Source: Effusibacillus consociatus (GTDB lineage Bacteria; Bacillota; Bacilli; Tumebacillales; Effusibacillaceae). From it: DNA of 64,000 nt. Below are positions 32,797 to 41,530 of this stretch, in pieces. Within the stretch, counting starts at the first letter, position 1. Each line of letters opens with the position of its first letter. Position numbers and translations under genes: made by a program. The notes below the pieces were generated by a model. The model saw nothing but the letters and a program-made list of their open reading frames with translations. It was not told the DNA's origin and did no database searches. The stretch lies in NCBI RefSeq assembly GCF_042652925.1, contig NZ_JBHSHC010000029.1:1-64000 (forward strand), read 5' to 3'.

Positions 32797-34449
32797 ATGT
32801 CCACTTCGTTAGCAAAAATTAAGTCTCAACCCGGGATGAGCATCTCTGAGGCTCATAAACGGGTCAAGGATTTGGCATGGCTCCCCACCTATGCCAAGGA
32901 ATCCTTGAAGTATCCGACCGACTACAAATTTTCTAAGGCTCCCAAGGATACCATGAAGCAAGTTTTACGTTCCTACTTCGCAATGGAGGAGGAGAAAGAC
33001 AACCGGGTATTCGGTGCAATGGACGCGGCACTTCGCGGAAATATGTTTCGCAACGCCGATCCCCGCTGGATTGAATGGATGAAGCTTTTCCTTGCAATCA
33101 TCCCTTTCCCGGAAATCTCAGCTTCCCGTTCCATGGCTCTGTTAAGCAATGTGGTGCCCAATGACGAGTTGAAGAACGGTTATACCATGCAGATGATCGA
33201 TGAATTCCGCCATTCCACGATCCAAATGAACTTGAAAAAGTGGTACATGGAAAACTACATTGATCCTGCCGGTTTCGACATTACCCAGAAAGCCTTTGGA
33301 AAATGCTATGCCACAACCATCGGTCGTCAATTTGGTGAAGGATTTATTACTGGTGATGCGATAACGGCAGCCAACATCTATTTGCAAATCGTTGCTGAAA
33401 CCGCCTTCACAAACACACTGTTCGTCGCAATGCCTTCCGAGGCGGCTGCAAACGGAGATTATGCGCTGCCGACGATCTTCCTGTCTGTGCAATCTGACGA
33501 ATCCCGTCATATCAACAACGGATACGGCACACTGATGATGGTGTTAGGTGATCCGGACAATCACGATCTGCTGGAACGGGATATCCGATATGCTTTCTGG
33601 CAAAATCATGCCATTGTGGATGCGGCTATAGGTACCATTATTGAATACGGCAGCCGGGATCGCCGCAAGAACAAGGAGTCATATGCGGAGCTCTGGCGCA
33701 AGTGGGTTTACGATGACTACTATCGCAGTTACTTAATCCCCTTGGAGAAGTATGGACTGAAGATTCACCACGACGATGTAGAAGCTGCCTGGGATCGTTT
33801 GACCAAAAAATTCTACGTGCACAAAGTTGCCCAGTTCTTTGCAACCGGCTGGCCGGTAAATTTCTGGCGGATCGACCCGCTCGACGAGTACGATTATGAA
33901 TGGTTCGAAGCCAAATATCCGGGTTGGTACAATGAATTCGGTAAGTGGTGGGATCATTACCGTGAACTGTCGAAGCCTGGCAACGCTCCTATCGCTTGGG
34001 CTGACACCGGATATGTCTATCCGCATCGTTGTTGGAGTTGCTTAGTTCCTGTTGTGATCCGTGAAGATCTGGTTGTTGACGAAGTGGATGGACAACTATA
34101 CACCTATTGCTCCGAGCAATGCTGTTGGACACACAAAGTAGCCTTTTCTGATAACTACAAGGGTCGACCCACTCCTGCGATGGGACGCTTCAGTGGGCGT
34201 AGAAATTGGGAAGAAGTCTATCATGGTATGGATTTAGCTGACGTTATTAAAGATCTTGGCTTTGTCCGTAACGATGGAAAAACATTGGTTCCCCAACCGC
34301 ATCTTCACTTTGAGGATGATAAAATGTGGACTCTGGATCATGTGAAAGGATATGAGCTTCGAAGCCCGCTTGTGGACCTCCGGGAAATGCCGCCGGAACA
34401 ACGTGAGAAGCACATTGCCGAGTATCGTGCCGGATTCACGATTCGCTAG
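32797..34449 (+). CDS. mimA: di-iron monooxygenase, large (hydroxylase alpha) subunit
   Basis: A 550-residue oxygenase subunit of the soluble di-iron family, propane/acetone/phenol group (MimA/PrmA). The six iron ligands fall at E106, E136 and H139 (DEFRH), E201 (VAETAF), and E235 and H238 (DESRH), with spacing as in PrmA. A C-terminal YHS-like Cys segment (CWSCLVP...YCSEQCCW) follows. It activates O2 to hydroxylate small substrates such as propane, acetone or phenol; which one cannot be read from sequence. ATG has AAAGGAGG. First gene of the plus-strand operon, behind a sigma-54 promoter. Confidence 0.95.
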   Translation: MSTSLAKIKSQPGMSISEAHKRVKDLAWLPTYAKESLKYPTDYKFSKAPKDTMKQVLRSYFAMEEEKDNRVFGAMDAALRGNMFRNADPRWIEWMKLFLAIIPFPEISASRSMALLSNVVPNDELKNGYTMQMIDEFRHSTIQMNLKKWYMENYIDPAGFDITQKAFGKCYATTIGRQFGEGFITGDAITAANIYLQIVAETAFTNTLFVAMPSEAAANGDYALPTIFLSVQSDESRHINNGYGTLMMVLGDPDNHDLLERDIRYAFWQNHAIVDAAIGTIIEYGSRDRRKNKESYAELWRKWVYDDYYRSYLIPLEKYGLKIHHDDVEAAWDRLTKKFYVHKVAQFFATGWPVNFWRIDPLDEYDYEWFEAKYPGWYNEFGKWWDHYRELSKPGNAPIAWADTGYVYPHRCWSCLVPVVIREDLVVDEVDGQLYTYCSEQCCWTHKVAFSDNYKGRPTPAMGRFSGRRNWEEVYHGMDLADVIKDLGFVRNDGKTLVPQPHLHFEDDKMWTLDHVKGYELRSPLVDLREMPPEQREKHIAEYRAGFTIR

Positions 34450-34485
34450 TCTTTCATATTAATTTTGATGAAATGAAAAATGATT

Positions 34486-34539
34486 ACACTCGGCCCCGCT
34501 GCCTTTCGTGATTCGTTGCTGAATCAGCGGGTCCGGTGT
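34486..34539 (+). other. intercistronic stem-loop between mimA and mimB
   Basis: ACAC-CGG-CCCGCTG pairs with CAGCGGG-CCG-GTGT around a loop that can itself fold (GATTC/GAATC). No T tract follows, so it is more likely an mRNA-stabilising or processing structure than a terminator. It could let mimA accumulate above the downstream genes. Confidence 0.65.
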
Positions 34540-34570
34540 ATCTATAGACCCCTTAAGGAGGAACCAAATC

Positions 34571-35605
34571 ATGGCATATAAAGTCACACTTGAACCCGTG
34601 GGGGTTGAGATGGAGGTCGAAGAGGGTGAAACGGTATTAGAAGCGGCCTTCCGTCAGGGTGTCGCCTTAATGCACGGATGCAAGGAAGGACAGTGTTCAA
34701 CTTGTAAGTCAATCCTTCTCGACGGTGATGTCGAGATGGAGCGGTATTCCACATTTGCACTGCCTGATTTTGAAAAAGAAGAAGGGTATATCCTGTTATG
34801 CAAAACGGTCCCTTACAGTGATTTGACTGTAGAGTTGATGCAATACGATGAAGAAGCTCTGAAAGTGTCAGTGCCCATTAAGACTTTCCGTACGGTGATT
34901 TCAGAAATCGAATCTCTCACCCATGACATCCGACGGATTGTATTAAAGTTGGCCGAACCCGATCAGATCACTTTCCATGCTGGACAATTCGCGGATGTTT
35001 ACTTGCCGGGATCAGATGTTTATCGGTCCTATTCAATGGCCAATACCCCTAGCCAGTCGGACCGGCTTGAATTCATGATCAAGATCTTCAAGGGGGGCAA
35101 GTTCTCCACTCTCTTGGATGAACAATTGAAAATCGGAGACGAGTTGGAGGTTCGAGGACCTTTCGGAAACTGCATCCGCCGTGAGGAAAGCACCGGTGAG
35201 ATTTTCCTCATAGGTGGCGGATCAGGTATGGCACCGCTCTGGTCAATCCTCAATGACATTGTCGAAAAGGGAGTTCAACGCAAGGTAACCTTCTTCTATG
35301 GTGCACGTTCGAAACGAGACTTGTTCTATCTGGATAAATTCGCTGAGATTGCTGAACGTCATCAGGGATTCCGTTTTATACCAGCCCTTTCGGAACCGCT
35401 CCCGCAAGACAACTGGAATGGTGAAACCGGACTGATCACCGAGGTCCTGGAGCGTTATCTGGATCCCGCAATCGCAGGGAAAGATTTAGAAGTCTTTCTA
35501 TGCGGTCCTGCACCCATGATTGACTCGGCAATTCCGTTGCTCAGAGATAAGGGAGTTACATCGGACCGTATTTTCTTTGATAAGTTTGTACCCGCTTCCA
35601 ACTAA
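34571..35605 (+). CDS. mimB: monooxygenase reductase component
   Basis: A 344-residue electron-transfer flavoprotein. The N-terminal plant-type ferredoxin has Cys37, Cys42, Cys45 and Cys77. The FAD domain has VYRSYSMAN, and the NAD domain has GGGSGMAPLWSIL and a terminal FLCGPAPMID. It moves electrons from NADH through FAD and 2Fe-2S to the di-iron centre of MimA. ATG is preceded by AAGGAGG. It lies 121 bases after mimA, beyond the stem-loop. Confidence 0.95.
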   Translation: MAYKVTLEPVGVEMEVEEGETVLEAAFRQGVALMHGCKEGQCSTCKSILLDGDVEMERYSTFALPDFEKEEGYILLCKTVPYSDLTVELMQYDEEALKVSVPIKTFRTVISEIESLTHDIRRIVLKLAEPDQITFHAGQFADVYLPGSDVYRSYSMANTPSQSDRLEFMIKIFKGGKFSTLLDEQLKIGDELEVRGPFGNCIRREESTGEIFLIGGGSGMAPLWSILNDIVEKGVQRKVTFFYGARSKRDLFYLDKFAEIAERHQGFRFIPALSEPLPQDNWNGETGLITEVLERYLDPAIAGKDLEVFLCGPAPMIDSAIPLLRDKGVTSDRIFFDKFVPASN

Positions 35606-35677
35606 ATCTCTCAAAATCCGTGACTCCTCTGTCCTACTCTCTAAAACAATTTTTATTCAGAATCGGAGGTAGACAAA

Positions 35678-36748
35678 ATGAAAGAAGTTTTGGAAAAATC
35701 CGCTGCAGCTGGTGCGAAACAGTTCGCAGGCAGCACCAGCCGCAAATTCAACTACTATCAGCCTAAAGGTCGTCGTGCAACGTTATATGAGGATGTAACA
35801 GTCGACGTCCAACCTGATCCCAAGCGTTATCTACTGCAGGATTGGATCATCTCTTTTGCCGACGGAACTCCCGCTTATTGTGAGACACGAACTGACATTA
35901 AGAGTTCGGATTGGCATGTTTTTCGCGACCCCAACGGCGAATGGGAACGCACTCACTATATTCGCCAGTCAGGCATTGAAAAACAGGTCTCACTCACCAT
36001 CGAAAATGCACGAAAAGAAAATGCCTTTGAGAATCTTGACAAGACTTGGATCAAAGTTTTGCAGGATCACTTTGGGGCTTCAAAACATCCGGAATACGGT
36101 CTGGGTATGCTCTTTCAATCAGCACAGCGTGACGGAATGTCTCAAATGATCAACAATGCGATTCTGGTAAATTCATCCGATAAGTTACGCTACGCACAGG
36201 ATATTGCTTTATATATGATGGAAATCGCTCAAGATATTGATCAATTGAACGAAGCCGCAGGCAAAGAGAATTGGCTGAATCACCCTTTGTGGCAAGGGAC
36301 TCGTGAGGTTGTTGAACATCTCCCGGCCTCAACCGATTGGGCTGAACAAGTATTTGCAGCCAACTTGGTTTATGAACCGCTCGTTGGTGAATTGTTCCGA
36401 AGCGGCTTCTTGATGCAGTTTGCTGCCTCCCATGGCGATTATGTAACTCCGACGCTTGTTTCCACCGCAGAAGCTGACTTTGAGCGTAACCTTGCTTACT
36501 CCGTTGAAATGTTTGCTACTTTTCTTAATGATCCTCAGTACGGTGATCACAACAAACGGACTGTTCAGAATTGGCTGAAAAAGTGGGTTCCTATGTGTGT
36601 TCAGGCTGCAAATCAGTTACAACCGATTTGGTCACAACCGCGCGTAAAGGTAACGACTTTTGTCGATTCCAACACTCGGGCAAAAGAGCGATTTAGCTCT
36701 ATTTTGGAACAGCTTAATTTGAAGTTGCCGGAGGAGGTAAAACTATGA
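35678..36748 (+). CDS. mimC: di-iron monooxygenase, small (beta) subunit
   Basis: A 356-residue helical subunit of the ferritin-like fold that pairs with MimA but lacks the iron ligands. Recognisable parts are SRKFNYYQPKGRRATLYEDVT, YGLGMLFQSAQRDG and DWAEQVFAANLVYEPLVG. It stabilises the hydroxylase dimer. A GGAGG site sits 9 bases before ATG, and its stop overlaps the mimD start by four bases. Confidence 0.94.
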   Translation: MKEVLEKSAAAGAKQFAGSTSRKFNYYQPKGRRATLYEDVTVDVQPDPKRYLLQDWIISFADGTPAYCETRTDIKSSDWHVFRDPNGEWERTHYIRQSGIEKQVSLTIENARKENAFENLDKTWIKVLQDHFGASKHPEYGLGMLFQSAQRDGMSQMINNAILVNSSDKLRYAQDIALYMMEIAQDIDQLNEAAGKENWLNHPLWQGTREVVEHLPASTDWAEQVFAANLVYEPLVGELFRSGFLMQFAASHGDYVTPTLVSTAEADFERNLAYSVEMFATFLNDPQYGDHNKRTVQNWLKKWVPMCVQAANQLQPIWSQPRVKVTTFVDSNTRAKERFSSILEQLNLKLPEEVKL

Positions 36749-37071
36749 GCGGCAAATTGGAACTGGAAAAAGGTTTCTCAAACAAATGCGGGATCACCTT
36801 AAGCGACAGTGTGGAGGGGAGAGTCATTGCCGACATTATGCGGGATAAACCTGGTGTTGAAGTAACGGAATACCCCGCTATGATCCGAATCGACGGGATC
36901 GGAGTTTTGGAGTTTGACATGTATGAGATCAGTGAAGCTTTGGGGCGAGACTTCGACCCCTACCTATTTCAGGTAGAAATGTCAACTCACTATGGCCGCA
37001 TGGTATTGCTGGACGAAAAGGTTTTGCTGTTTGCCAACCCTGACGATGCTAAAGATTACATCGGTTTTTAG
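36745..37071 (+). CDS. mimD: monooxygenase coupling/effector protein
   Basis: A 108-residue MmoB/DmpM-type regulatory protein without cofactor. It has GVTLSDS-like NKCGITLSDSVEGRVIADIM, then EYPAMIRIDGIGVLEFDM, and ends with the FANPDDAKDYIGF tail. It binds the hydroxylase and gates O2 and substrate access. The ATGA overlap with mimC and GGAGGAGG in front indicate coupled translation. Confidence 0.94.
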   Translation: MSGKLELEKGFSNKCGITLSDSVEGRVIADIMRDKPGVEVTEYPAMIRIDGIGVLEFDMYEISEALGRDFDPYLFQVEMSTHYGRMVLLDEKVLLFANPDDAKDYIGF

Positions 37072-37083
37072 CGATACACCAAG

Positions 37084-37119
37084 AACAACACCATCGGCAC
37101 TGAAGCCGATGGTGTTGTT
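37084..37119. terminator. bidirectional terminator after mimD
   Basis: A perfect 15-bp stem (AACAACACCATCGGC / GCCGATGGTGTTGTT) lies between mimD and the convergent HPr gene and can serve both. The T tract is short on the plus side. Confidence 0.85.
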
Positions 37120-37148
37120 TACTCGAAACTCCTTGAGAAAAGACCCGG

Positions 37149-37406
37149 TCAAATACTCTTATAAAAAATTCCAAGTAATTCTTCCATCGCTTCTTTTTCG
37201 TCAGAACCGTCTATCACAAGGGTTACACGACTTCCTTCCTCGATGCCAAGCTTGAGAATCTCAAGCAGGTTCCGCCCCTCCGCTTTCTGTCCGTTGTAAA
37301 GAATCCTCACCGTAGACTGAAAATCGGAAGCAGTCTGGGTGAAAAGAGCGGCCGGACGAAGATGGAATCCATTGCAGTTTGCTACAGTTATTTCACGTTG
37401 AATCAC
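37149..37406 (-). CDS. HPr-family phosphocarrier lacking Ser46
   Basis: An 85-residue HPr-like protein. The phosphorylation site GFHLRPAA is intact with His at position 15. In place of the regulatory KSIMG around Ser46 the sequence reads RNLLEILKLGI, with Asn at position 46. It should accept phosphate from Enzyme I and pass it to the adjacent PTS permease, but cannot be phosphorylated by HPr kinase. A helper for a single PTS is likely. GTG start one base after the EIICBA stop shows coupling. It is the last gene of the polyol operon. Confidence 0.88.
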   Translation of the reverse strand: MIQREITVANCNGFHLRPAALFTQTASDFQSTVRILYNGQKAEGRNLLEILKLGIEEGSRVTLVIDGSDEKEAMEELLGIFYKSI

Positions 37407-37407
37407 T

Positions 37408-39300
37408 TCAATTCGCTCCTGGGTTTGAATCTTGCGGTTGAAAGCTTAGTAAAAAATCATTTTTCGAATCCGTTTGGCTTAATCGGCGCATCGTCTCCCT
37501 ATCTTCCACTATGTCCGCTATAGAAGACAATACCTGGACCTGGTGCTCCTGATGACCGGCAATTCCAATCACCAAATAAGCTGTTTCTCCGTTAAACGGA
37601 ACGCCTTCCGGAAATTGAGCAATTACGATATCAGGCTTCAAAATCGAAGCGCCACTTTCCAATCCGTGCGGAACTGCCACCCCATTCCCAATGTAAGTGG
37701 ACAATAACCGCTCGCGCTGCAGCATTTCTTCGATATACTCCAATTTGACAAAACCCAGCTTCACCATATGACGTCCGACGATCTCAATCGCTTTCTCCCT
37801 GGAGGCCGCCCGACAACCGAGAAGCACTTGATTCTCCGATAGGACTGAATGGGAAGATGCAGTCGCAGTTCCCTTTAGACGTTCGATCAGATTATCGTAG
37901 AAGGCGACGTCTGTAAAGGAATCGATCGATACATGTTCCCGCTCTGGAGCATTCCGCAGCGCCCTTGAAGTCAGGTTTTTATGAGTGACGATGAGATCCG
38001 CGTCTTTCGGAATATCATCAACGGAAGAATTTTTTACCACAATCGCAAGATCGGCCAATTTTAGCCTCTTCTTGAGAAGAGCTGCTCCCATAGCGCTTGA
38101 GGCCATTCCGGCATCACAGGCAAAAACTATTGTGCGGATCCTTCGTTGAGCCGCGTTCAAAGCAATATCCGATTCCGCCGTTTTCTCTTTGGTCTCCATA
38201 GAGGCAGCCACAACAGGATGAGAACTTTCCCATTTTTCCACATGCTGTAAGCCTTCCAATTCGGCCAATTCTTCCAGTTTCATGTTCGTTGACGGGGATT
38301 CGGAAGTTGATTTTAACATGAAAAATGCAGTAACGAACGATACTGCCGCAGACAGAATGACTCCGCAAAGAACAGCTAAAATATCATCCCGCGGCGCTAG
38401 CGCAATCAAAAAGAAAATGCTTCCTGGCGAGGGAGTAGCAACGACACCCGCGTCGAGATGCTGAAAAACGGCAACTCCGGTGATTCCACCGGCAATTACC
38501 GACAGGAACAAAACCGGATTCATCAATACATAAGGAAAATAAACCTCATGGATTCCTCCCAGAGAGTGAATCACAATTGAGACTTTGACCGCCTTCCGCT
38601 GCTCCCCGCGTGTCTTAAGCAGATACGCAAGCAGCATGCCAAGACCCGGTCCAGGATTGCTCTCCAGCAAGAAGAAAATGGATTTTCCAAGATCTTTTGC
38701 TTGCTGGATTCCCAATGGCCCTAGAATTCCATGATTCATCACATTATTAAAAAATAGAACTTTGCCTGGTTCAATAAACACAGCAGCCAGCGGCAGCCAA
38801 CCTGAATGAATCACTTCTTCCATTAAAGTATTGAGCCATTTGATTCCTGCCGATAAAGTTTGACCTACATAGGTAAAGCAAACCACCGTCAAAACTACTG
38901 CCAAAACAGCAGCCAACAAATTGGCCACCATTAATTCGAATCCCACAGGCAGCCGATTCTCCAATGTTTTGTCAAGACGTCCCATCAGCCAGCCTGTTAG
39001 GGGACCAACAATCATCGCACCAATAATCATCGGGACCGAACTGGCAAGCACCAAGCCAAGCGTCACAACGGAAGCTACGACTGCACCCCTCTGCCCGCCC
39101 AGCAAGCGGCCGCCTGTGTACCCTAACAGCACGGGAATTAAAATGTTCAGCATTGGATCAACCAAAAGATAAATCCGATCGTCCGGCCACCACCCGTATA
39201 CTCCGAACAACGATCTGATAATCCCTACGGCAATCAAGGCGGCAATATTTTGAAATACAATGGCGCTGAGCAATCGACCAACCTTGTTCATGTGAATCAC
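37408..39300 (-). CDS. mtlA: mannitol-type PTS permease EIICBA
   Basis: A 630-residue fusion. EIIC: about 330 residues with eight or more hydrophobic segments and the family motif NNVMNHGILGPLG, and SNPGPGLG. EIIB: VFACDAGMASSAMGA near residue 395, with the phosphorylated Cys. EIIA: about 490-630, with VAVPHGLE carrying the active His. It imports and phosphorylates mannitol or a related polyol. Its start overlaps the PRD regulator stop by four bases (ATGA). Confidence 0.9.
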   Translation of the reverse strand: MIHMNKVGRLLSAIVFQNIAALIAVGIIRSLFGVYGWWPDDRIYLLVDPMLNILIPVLLGYTGGRLLGGQRGAVVASVVTLGLVLASSVPMIIGAMIVGPLTGWLMGRLDKTLENRLPVGFELMVANLLAAVLAVVLTVVCFTYVGQTLSAGIKWLNTLMEEVIHSGWLPLAAVFIEPGKVLFFNNVMNHGILGPLGIQQAKDLGKSIFFLLESNPGPGLGMLLAYLLKTRGEQRKAVKVSIVIHSLGGIHEVYFPYVLMNPVLFLSVIAGGITGVAVFQHLDAGVVATPSPGSIFFLIALAPRDDILAVLCGVILSAAVSFVTAFFMLKSTSESPSTNMKLEELAELEGLQHVEKWESSHPVVAASMETKEKTAESDIALNAAQRRIRTIVFACDAGMASSAMGAALLKKRLKLADLAIVVKNSSVDDIPKDADLIVTHKNLTSRALRNAPEREHVSIDSFTDVAFYDNLIERLKGTATASSHSVLSENQVLLGCRAASREKAIEIVGRHMVKLGFVKLEYIEEMLQRERLLSTYIGNGVAVPHGLESGASILKPDIVIAQFPEGVPFNGETAYLVIGIAGHQEHQVQVLSSIADIVEDRETMRRLSQTDSKNDFLLSFQPQDSNPGAN

Positions 39301-41429
39301 TGGTCCTTCAGAATCCGTTCGGTTTTGTCAAAATAGCCGGCGGATAAGATCTCTTCCAAGATGTTCCTAAGTTCTTCTGCAGGTGCTGTGCCAAGGGCAT
39401 CGACAAATGGCTCCTCAACCAGTGCCGCACTGATATCGCTGATCATCTCCAAGTGTTCTTTCGGGGCTGTCAATGGTGCTGCCAGTAACAGAAACGTTCG
39501 GACCGGCTGGGATTGTCCATCGGCTCCCTTCCATGGGACAGGAGCCTGGAGACGAAATACAGCCGTCAGCAATTCCTTTACACCCGTTGTTTTCGCGTGA
39601 ACCATCGCCAATTCATCCAGTATAAAACTGCCCAACCGCTCCCGTTGTTCCAGATCCCGAATCAGGGATTCGACATCGGACACAGCCGCGGATTTTTTAA
39701 CCGTTTCCACCAACGTCAATAATAATTCCGATCCCGGTCGGACTTCCTCTGCTATCTCCAAATTGCGAAGGATTTGCACCATAGCCTCTCCATATCTCGC
39801 AACAGAAAGCATAACGGATGAGGGACGGTTATCTTGAGATTCTTGGGCATGGGGGGAAGAAATCCGTTCCATCACATTCCTGATCATTGCCAGATCCTTA
39901 TTATTGATAAAAGGTGTCACGATCACTACCCTTTCGGAAGGCATGGACGGTAAAGTCACCGTTGAAATAATCAAGTCGATCGGATGATGAGACTCCAACC
40001 AATCCTTAATTCCTGAAACTGACACTACCGCTTTGATCTCGATGTTAGGCAGTTCTTTCTTTAATCGGGAGACCAGAAATTGGGAGGTTCCAATTCCGCT
40101 GGCACAAACAACAATCGCGCTATAGTTTCGGTTGGTCGCATCTTTCTTTCTCAGCAGTGCCGCTCCTACATGCATCGATAAATATCCGACCTCCGCTTCG
40201 GGAATTCGATGACCGGTCTTGCGGGATAAATAGGCGGCCGCTTCCCTGCATGCCGCAAACACTTCGGAATAGTTTTCTTTTATCTGATCCAGCATCGGGT
40301 TATGAATCTGCAACCCCAATTGGATTCGGTTGACGGCAGGCACGAGATGGGTGATGAGTCCTTCTAAGAGCGCCTCATCTTCTGACAGACGCTCCCCCAA
40401 ATGATGTTCTGCCGCCCGCACAAGGCTTTGGGCCAGATCCATCCAAAACAGTCCATCCGGATCATTGTTCAACTGCGTGGAGGAATAAGGATTCCATCGA
40501 ACACCTTGCAGATGCAAAGCGATATAACCGACTTCGACAGCAGGGATCGAAATGTTCAAATATTGTTCCAACAGCTCTGAAATCCGTTGGGCCATTACGT
40601 ACTCTTTCGTCTCCGTGACAGGCAGCGGATCAAATGTCTTATCCTCAATCAACTCGCCGTGCCTCACCCTTTCGACCGCAAGCGTAAGGTGTACGACCAG
40701 ATTGACATATTCCCTGTCTGTCAGTTGAATGTCCGCCTTTGGATGAATCACTTCTCGGACAGCCTTTTCAACGGAAAGGATATCCGGTACCTGAACGAAC
40801 TCCAAAAGGCGGTTGCGAACCAATTCTTTTAAATGATTGGGGGGGAATGAAATTCCGTCTTCGCTATTGGATAAGGAAAACAATTCCAGCCACTCTTCTA
40901 CTGTAATGCCTTGTTTAAGGACATTCGAAGCGGCCATTCTAAGCTGTTGTTCAGTACCTTCGAGGTAGATGCCCAATCCGGGTTTGCGAATCAGTTGAAC
41001 ACCGAAATTTTTAAACCAACCCTCAATTCTGTCCATATCATGGCTGATGGTTGCTTCCGTAACCCCATACTTTCTGCTGAATACATAGAGTTTAACCGGT
41101 TCTCGTGACAGAAGCAGATCACGTATCAACCCCTGTTGGCGTTCCTCCGGTGTATATACCGGAGCTTCCTCTGGAGCGGACAAAGACTCCTGAAGCCGGT
41201 ATTTATCCTGGTCAGTGCCGCTTATTTGAAGACCGGATCCGGCTTTTTTTATCAGATCCAGCCCATATTGTCGAAGAATCGATTCCAGAGCATCCATTTC
41301 CCTTTGGACCGTACGTATGCTGACTTTAACCGAATTTGCAAGTTCTTGCAGTAAAACGGGACCCGGGGCGAACAACAGTGTTCGAAGCAACTCTTTTTGA
41401 CGGGAGTTCATAGCCGGTTGTTCCTTCAC
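39297..41429 (-). CDS. mtlR: PRD-containing transcriptional activator (MtlR type)
   Basis: A 710-residue regulator. Two N-terminal helix-turn-helix units (QKELLRTLLF..., then VTEATISHDMDRIEGW) are followed by two PTS regulation domains with phospho-acceptor His in LTLAVERVRHG, YIALHLQGV and YLSMHVGAAL. An EIIB-Gat-like domain (VVCASGIGTSQFL) and a C-terminal EIIA-like domain complete it. Phosphorylation by PTS components tells the protein whether polyol is present. The dyad at 50327-50351 is a candidate binding site. GTG start has GGAGGG at 7 bases. It lies inside the operon it probably controls. Confidence 0.9.
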   Translation of the reverse strand: MKEQPAMNSRQKELLRTLLFAPGPVLLQELANSVKVSIRTVQREMDALESILRQYGLDLIKKAGSGLQISGTDQDKYRLQESLSAPEEAPVYTPEERQQGLIRDLLLSREPVKLYVFSRKYGVTEATISHDMDRIEGWFKNFGVQLIRKPGLGIYLEGTEQQLRMAASNVLKQGITVEEWLELFSLSNSEDGISFPPNHLKELVRNRLLEFVQVPDILSVEKAVREVIHPKADIQLTDREYVNLVVHLTLAVERVRHGELIEDKTFDPLPVTETKEYVMAQRISELLEQYLNISIPAVEVGYIALHLQGVRWNPYSSTQLNNDPDGLFWMDLAQSLVRAAEHHLGERLSEDEALLEGLITHLVPAVNRIQLGLQIHNPMLDQIKENYSEVFAACREAAAYLSRKTGHRIPEAEVGYLSMHVGAALLRKKDATNRNYSAIVVCASGIGTSQFLVSRLKKELPNIEIKAVVSVSGIKDWLESHHPIDLIISTVTLPSMPSERVVIVTPFINNKDLAMIRNVMERISSPHAQESQDNRPSSVMLSVARYGEAMVQILRNLEIAEEVRPGSELLLTLVETVKKSAAVSDVESLIRDLEQRERLGSFILDELAMVHAKTTGVKELLTAVFRLQAPVPWKGADGQSQPVRTFLLLAAPLTAPKEHLEMISDISAALVEEPFVDALGTAPAEELRNILEEILSAGYFDKTERILKDQ

Positions 41430-41530
41430 TTTGTTCCCTCCTGTTCGTAATTTGCAAAAAACCGATCCTATGACGCTTATCTATTTCGCCAAATTTCTCC
41501 CGCTCTCCTACAAAAATACTACCGAACTTG

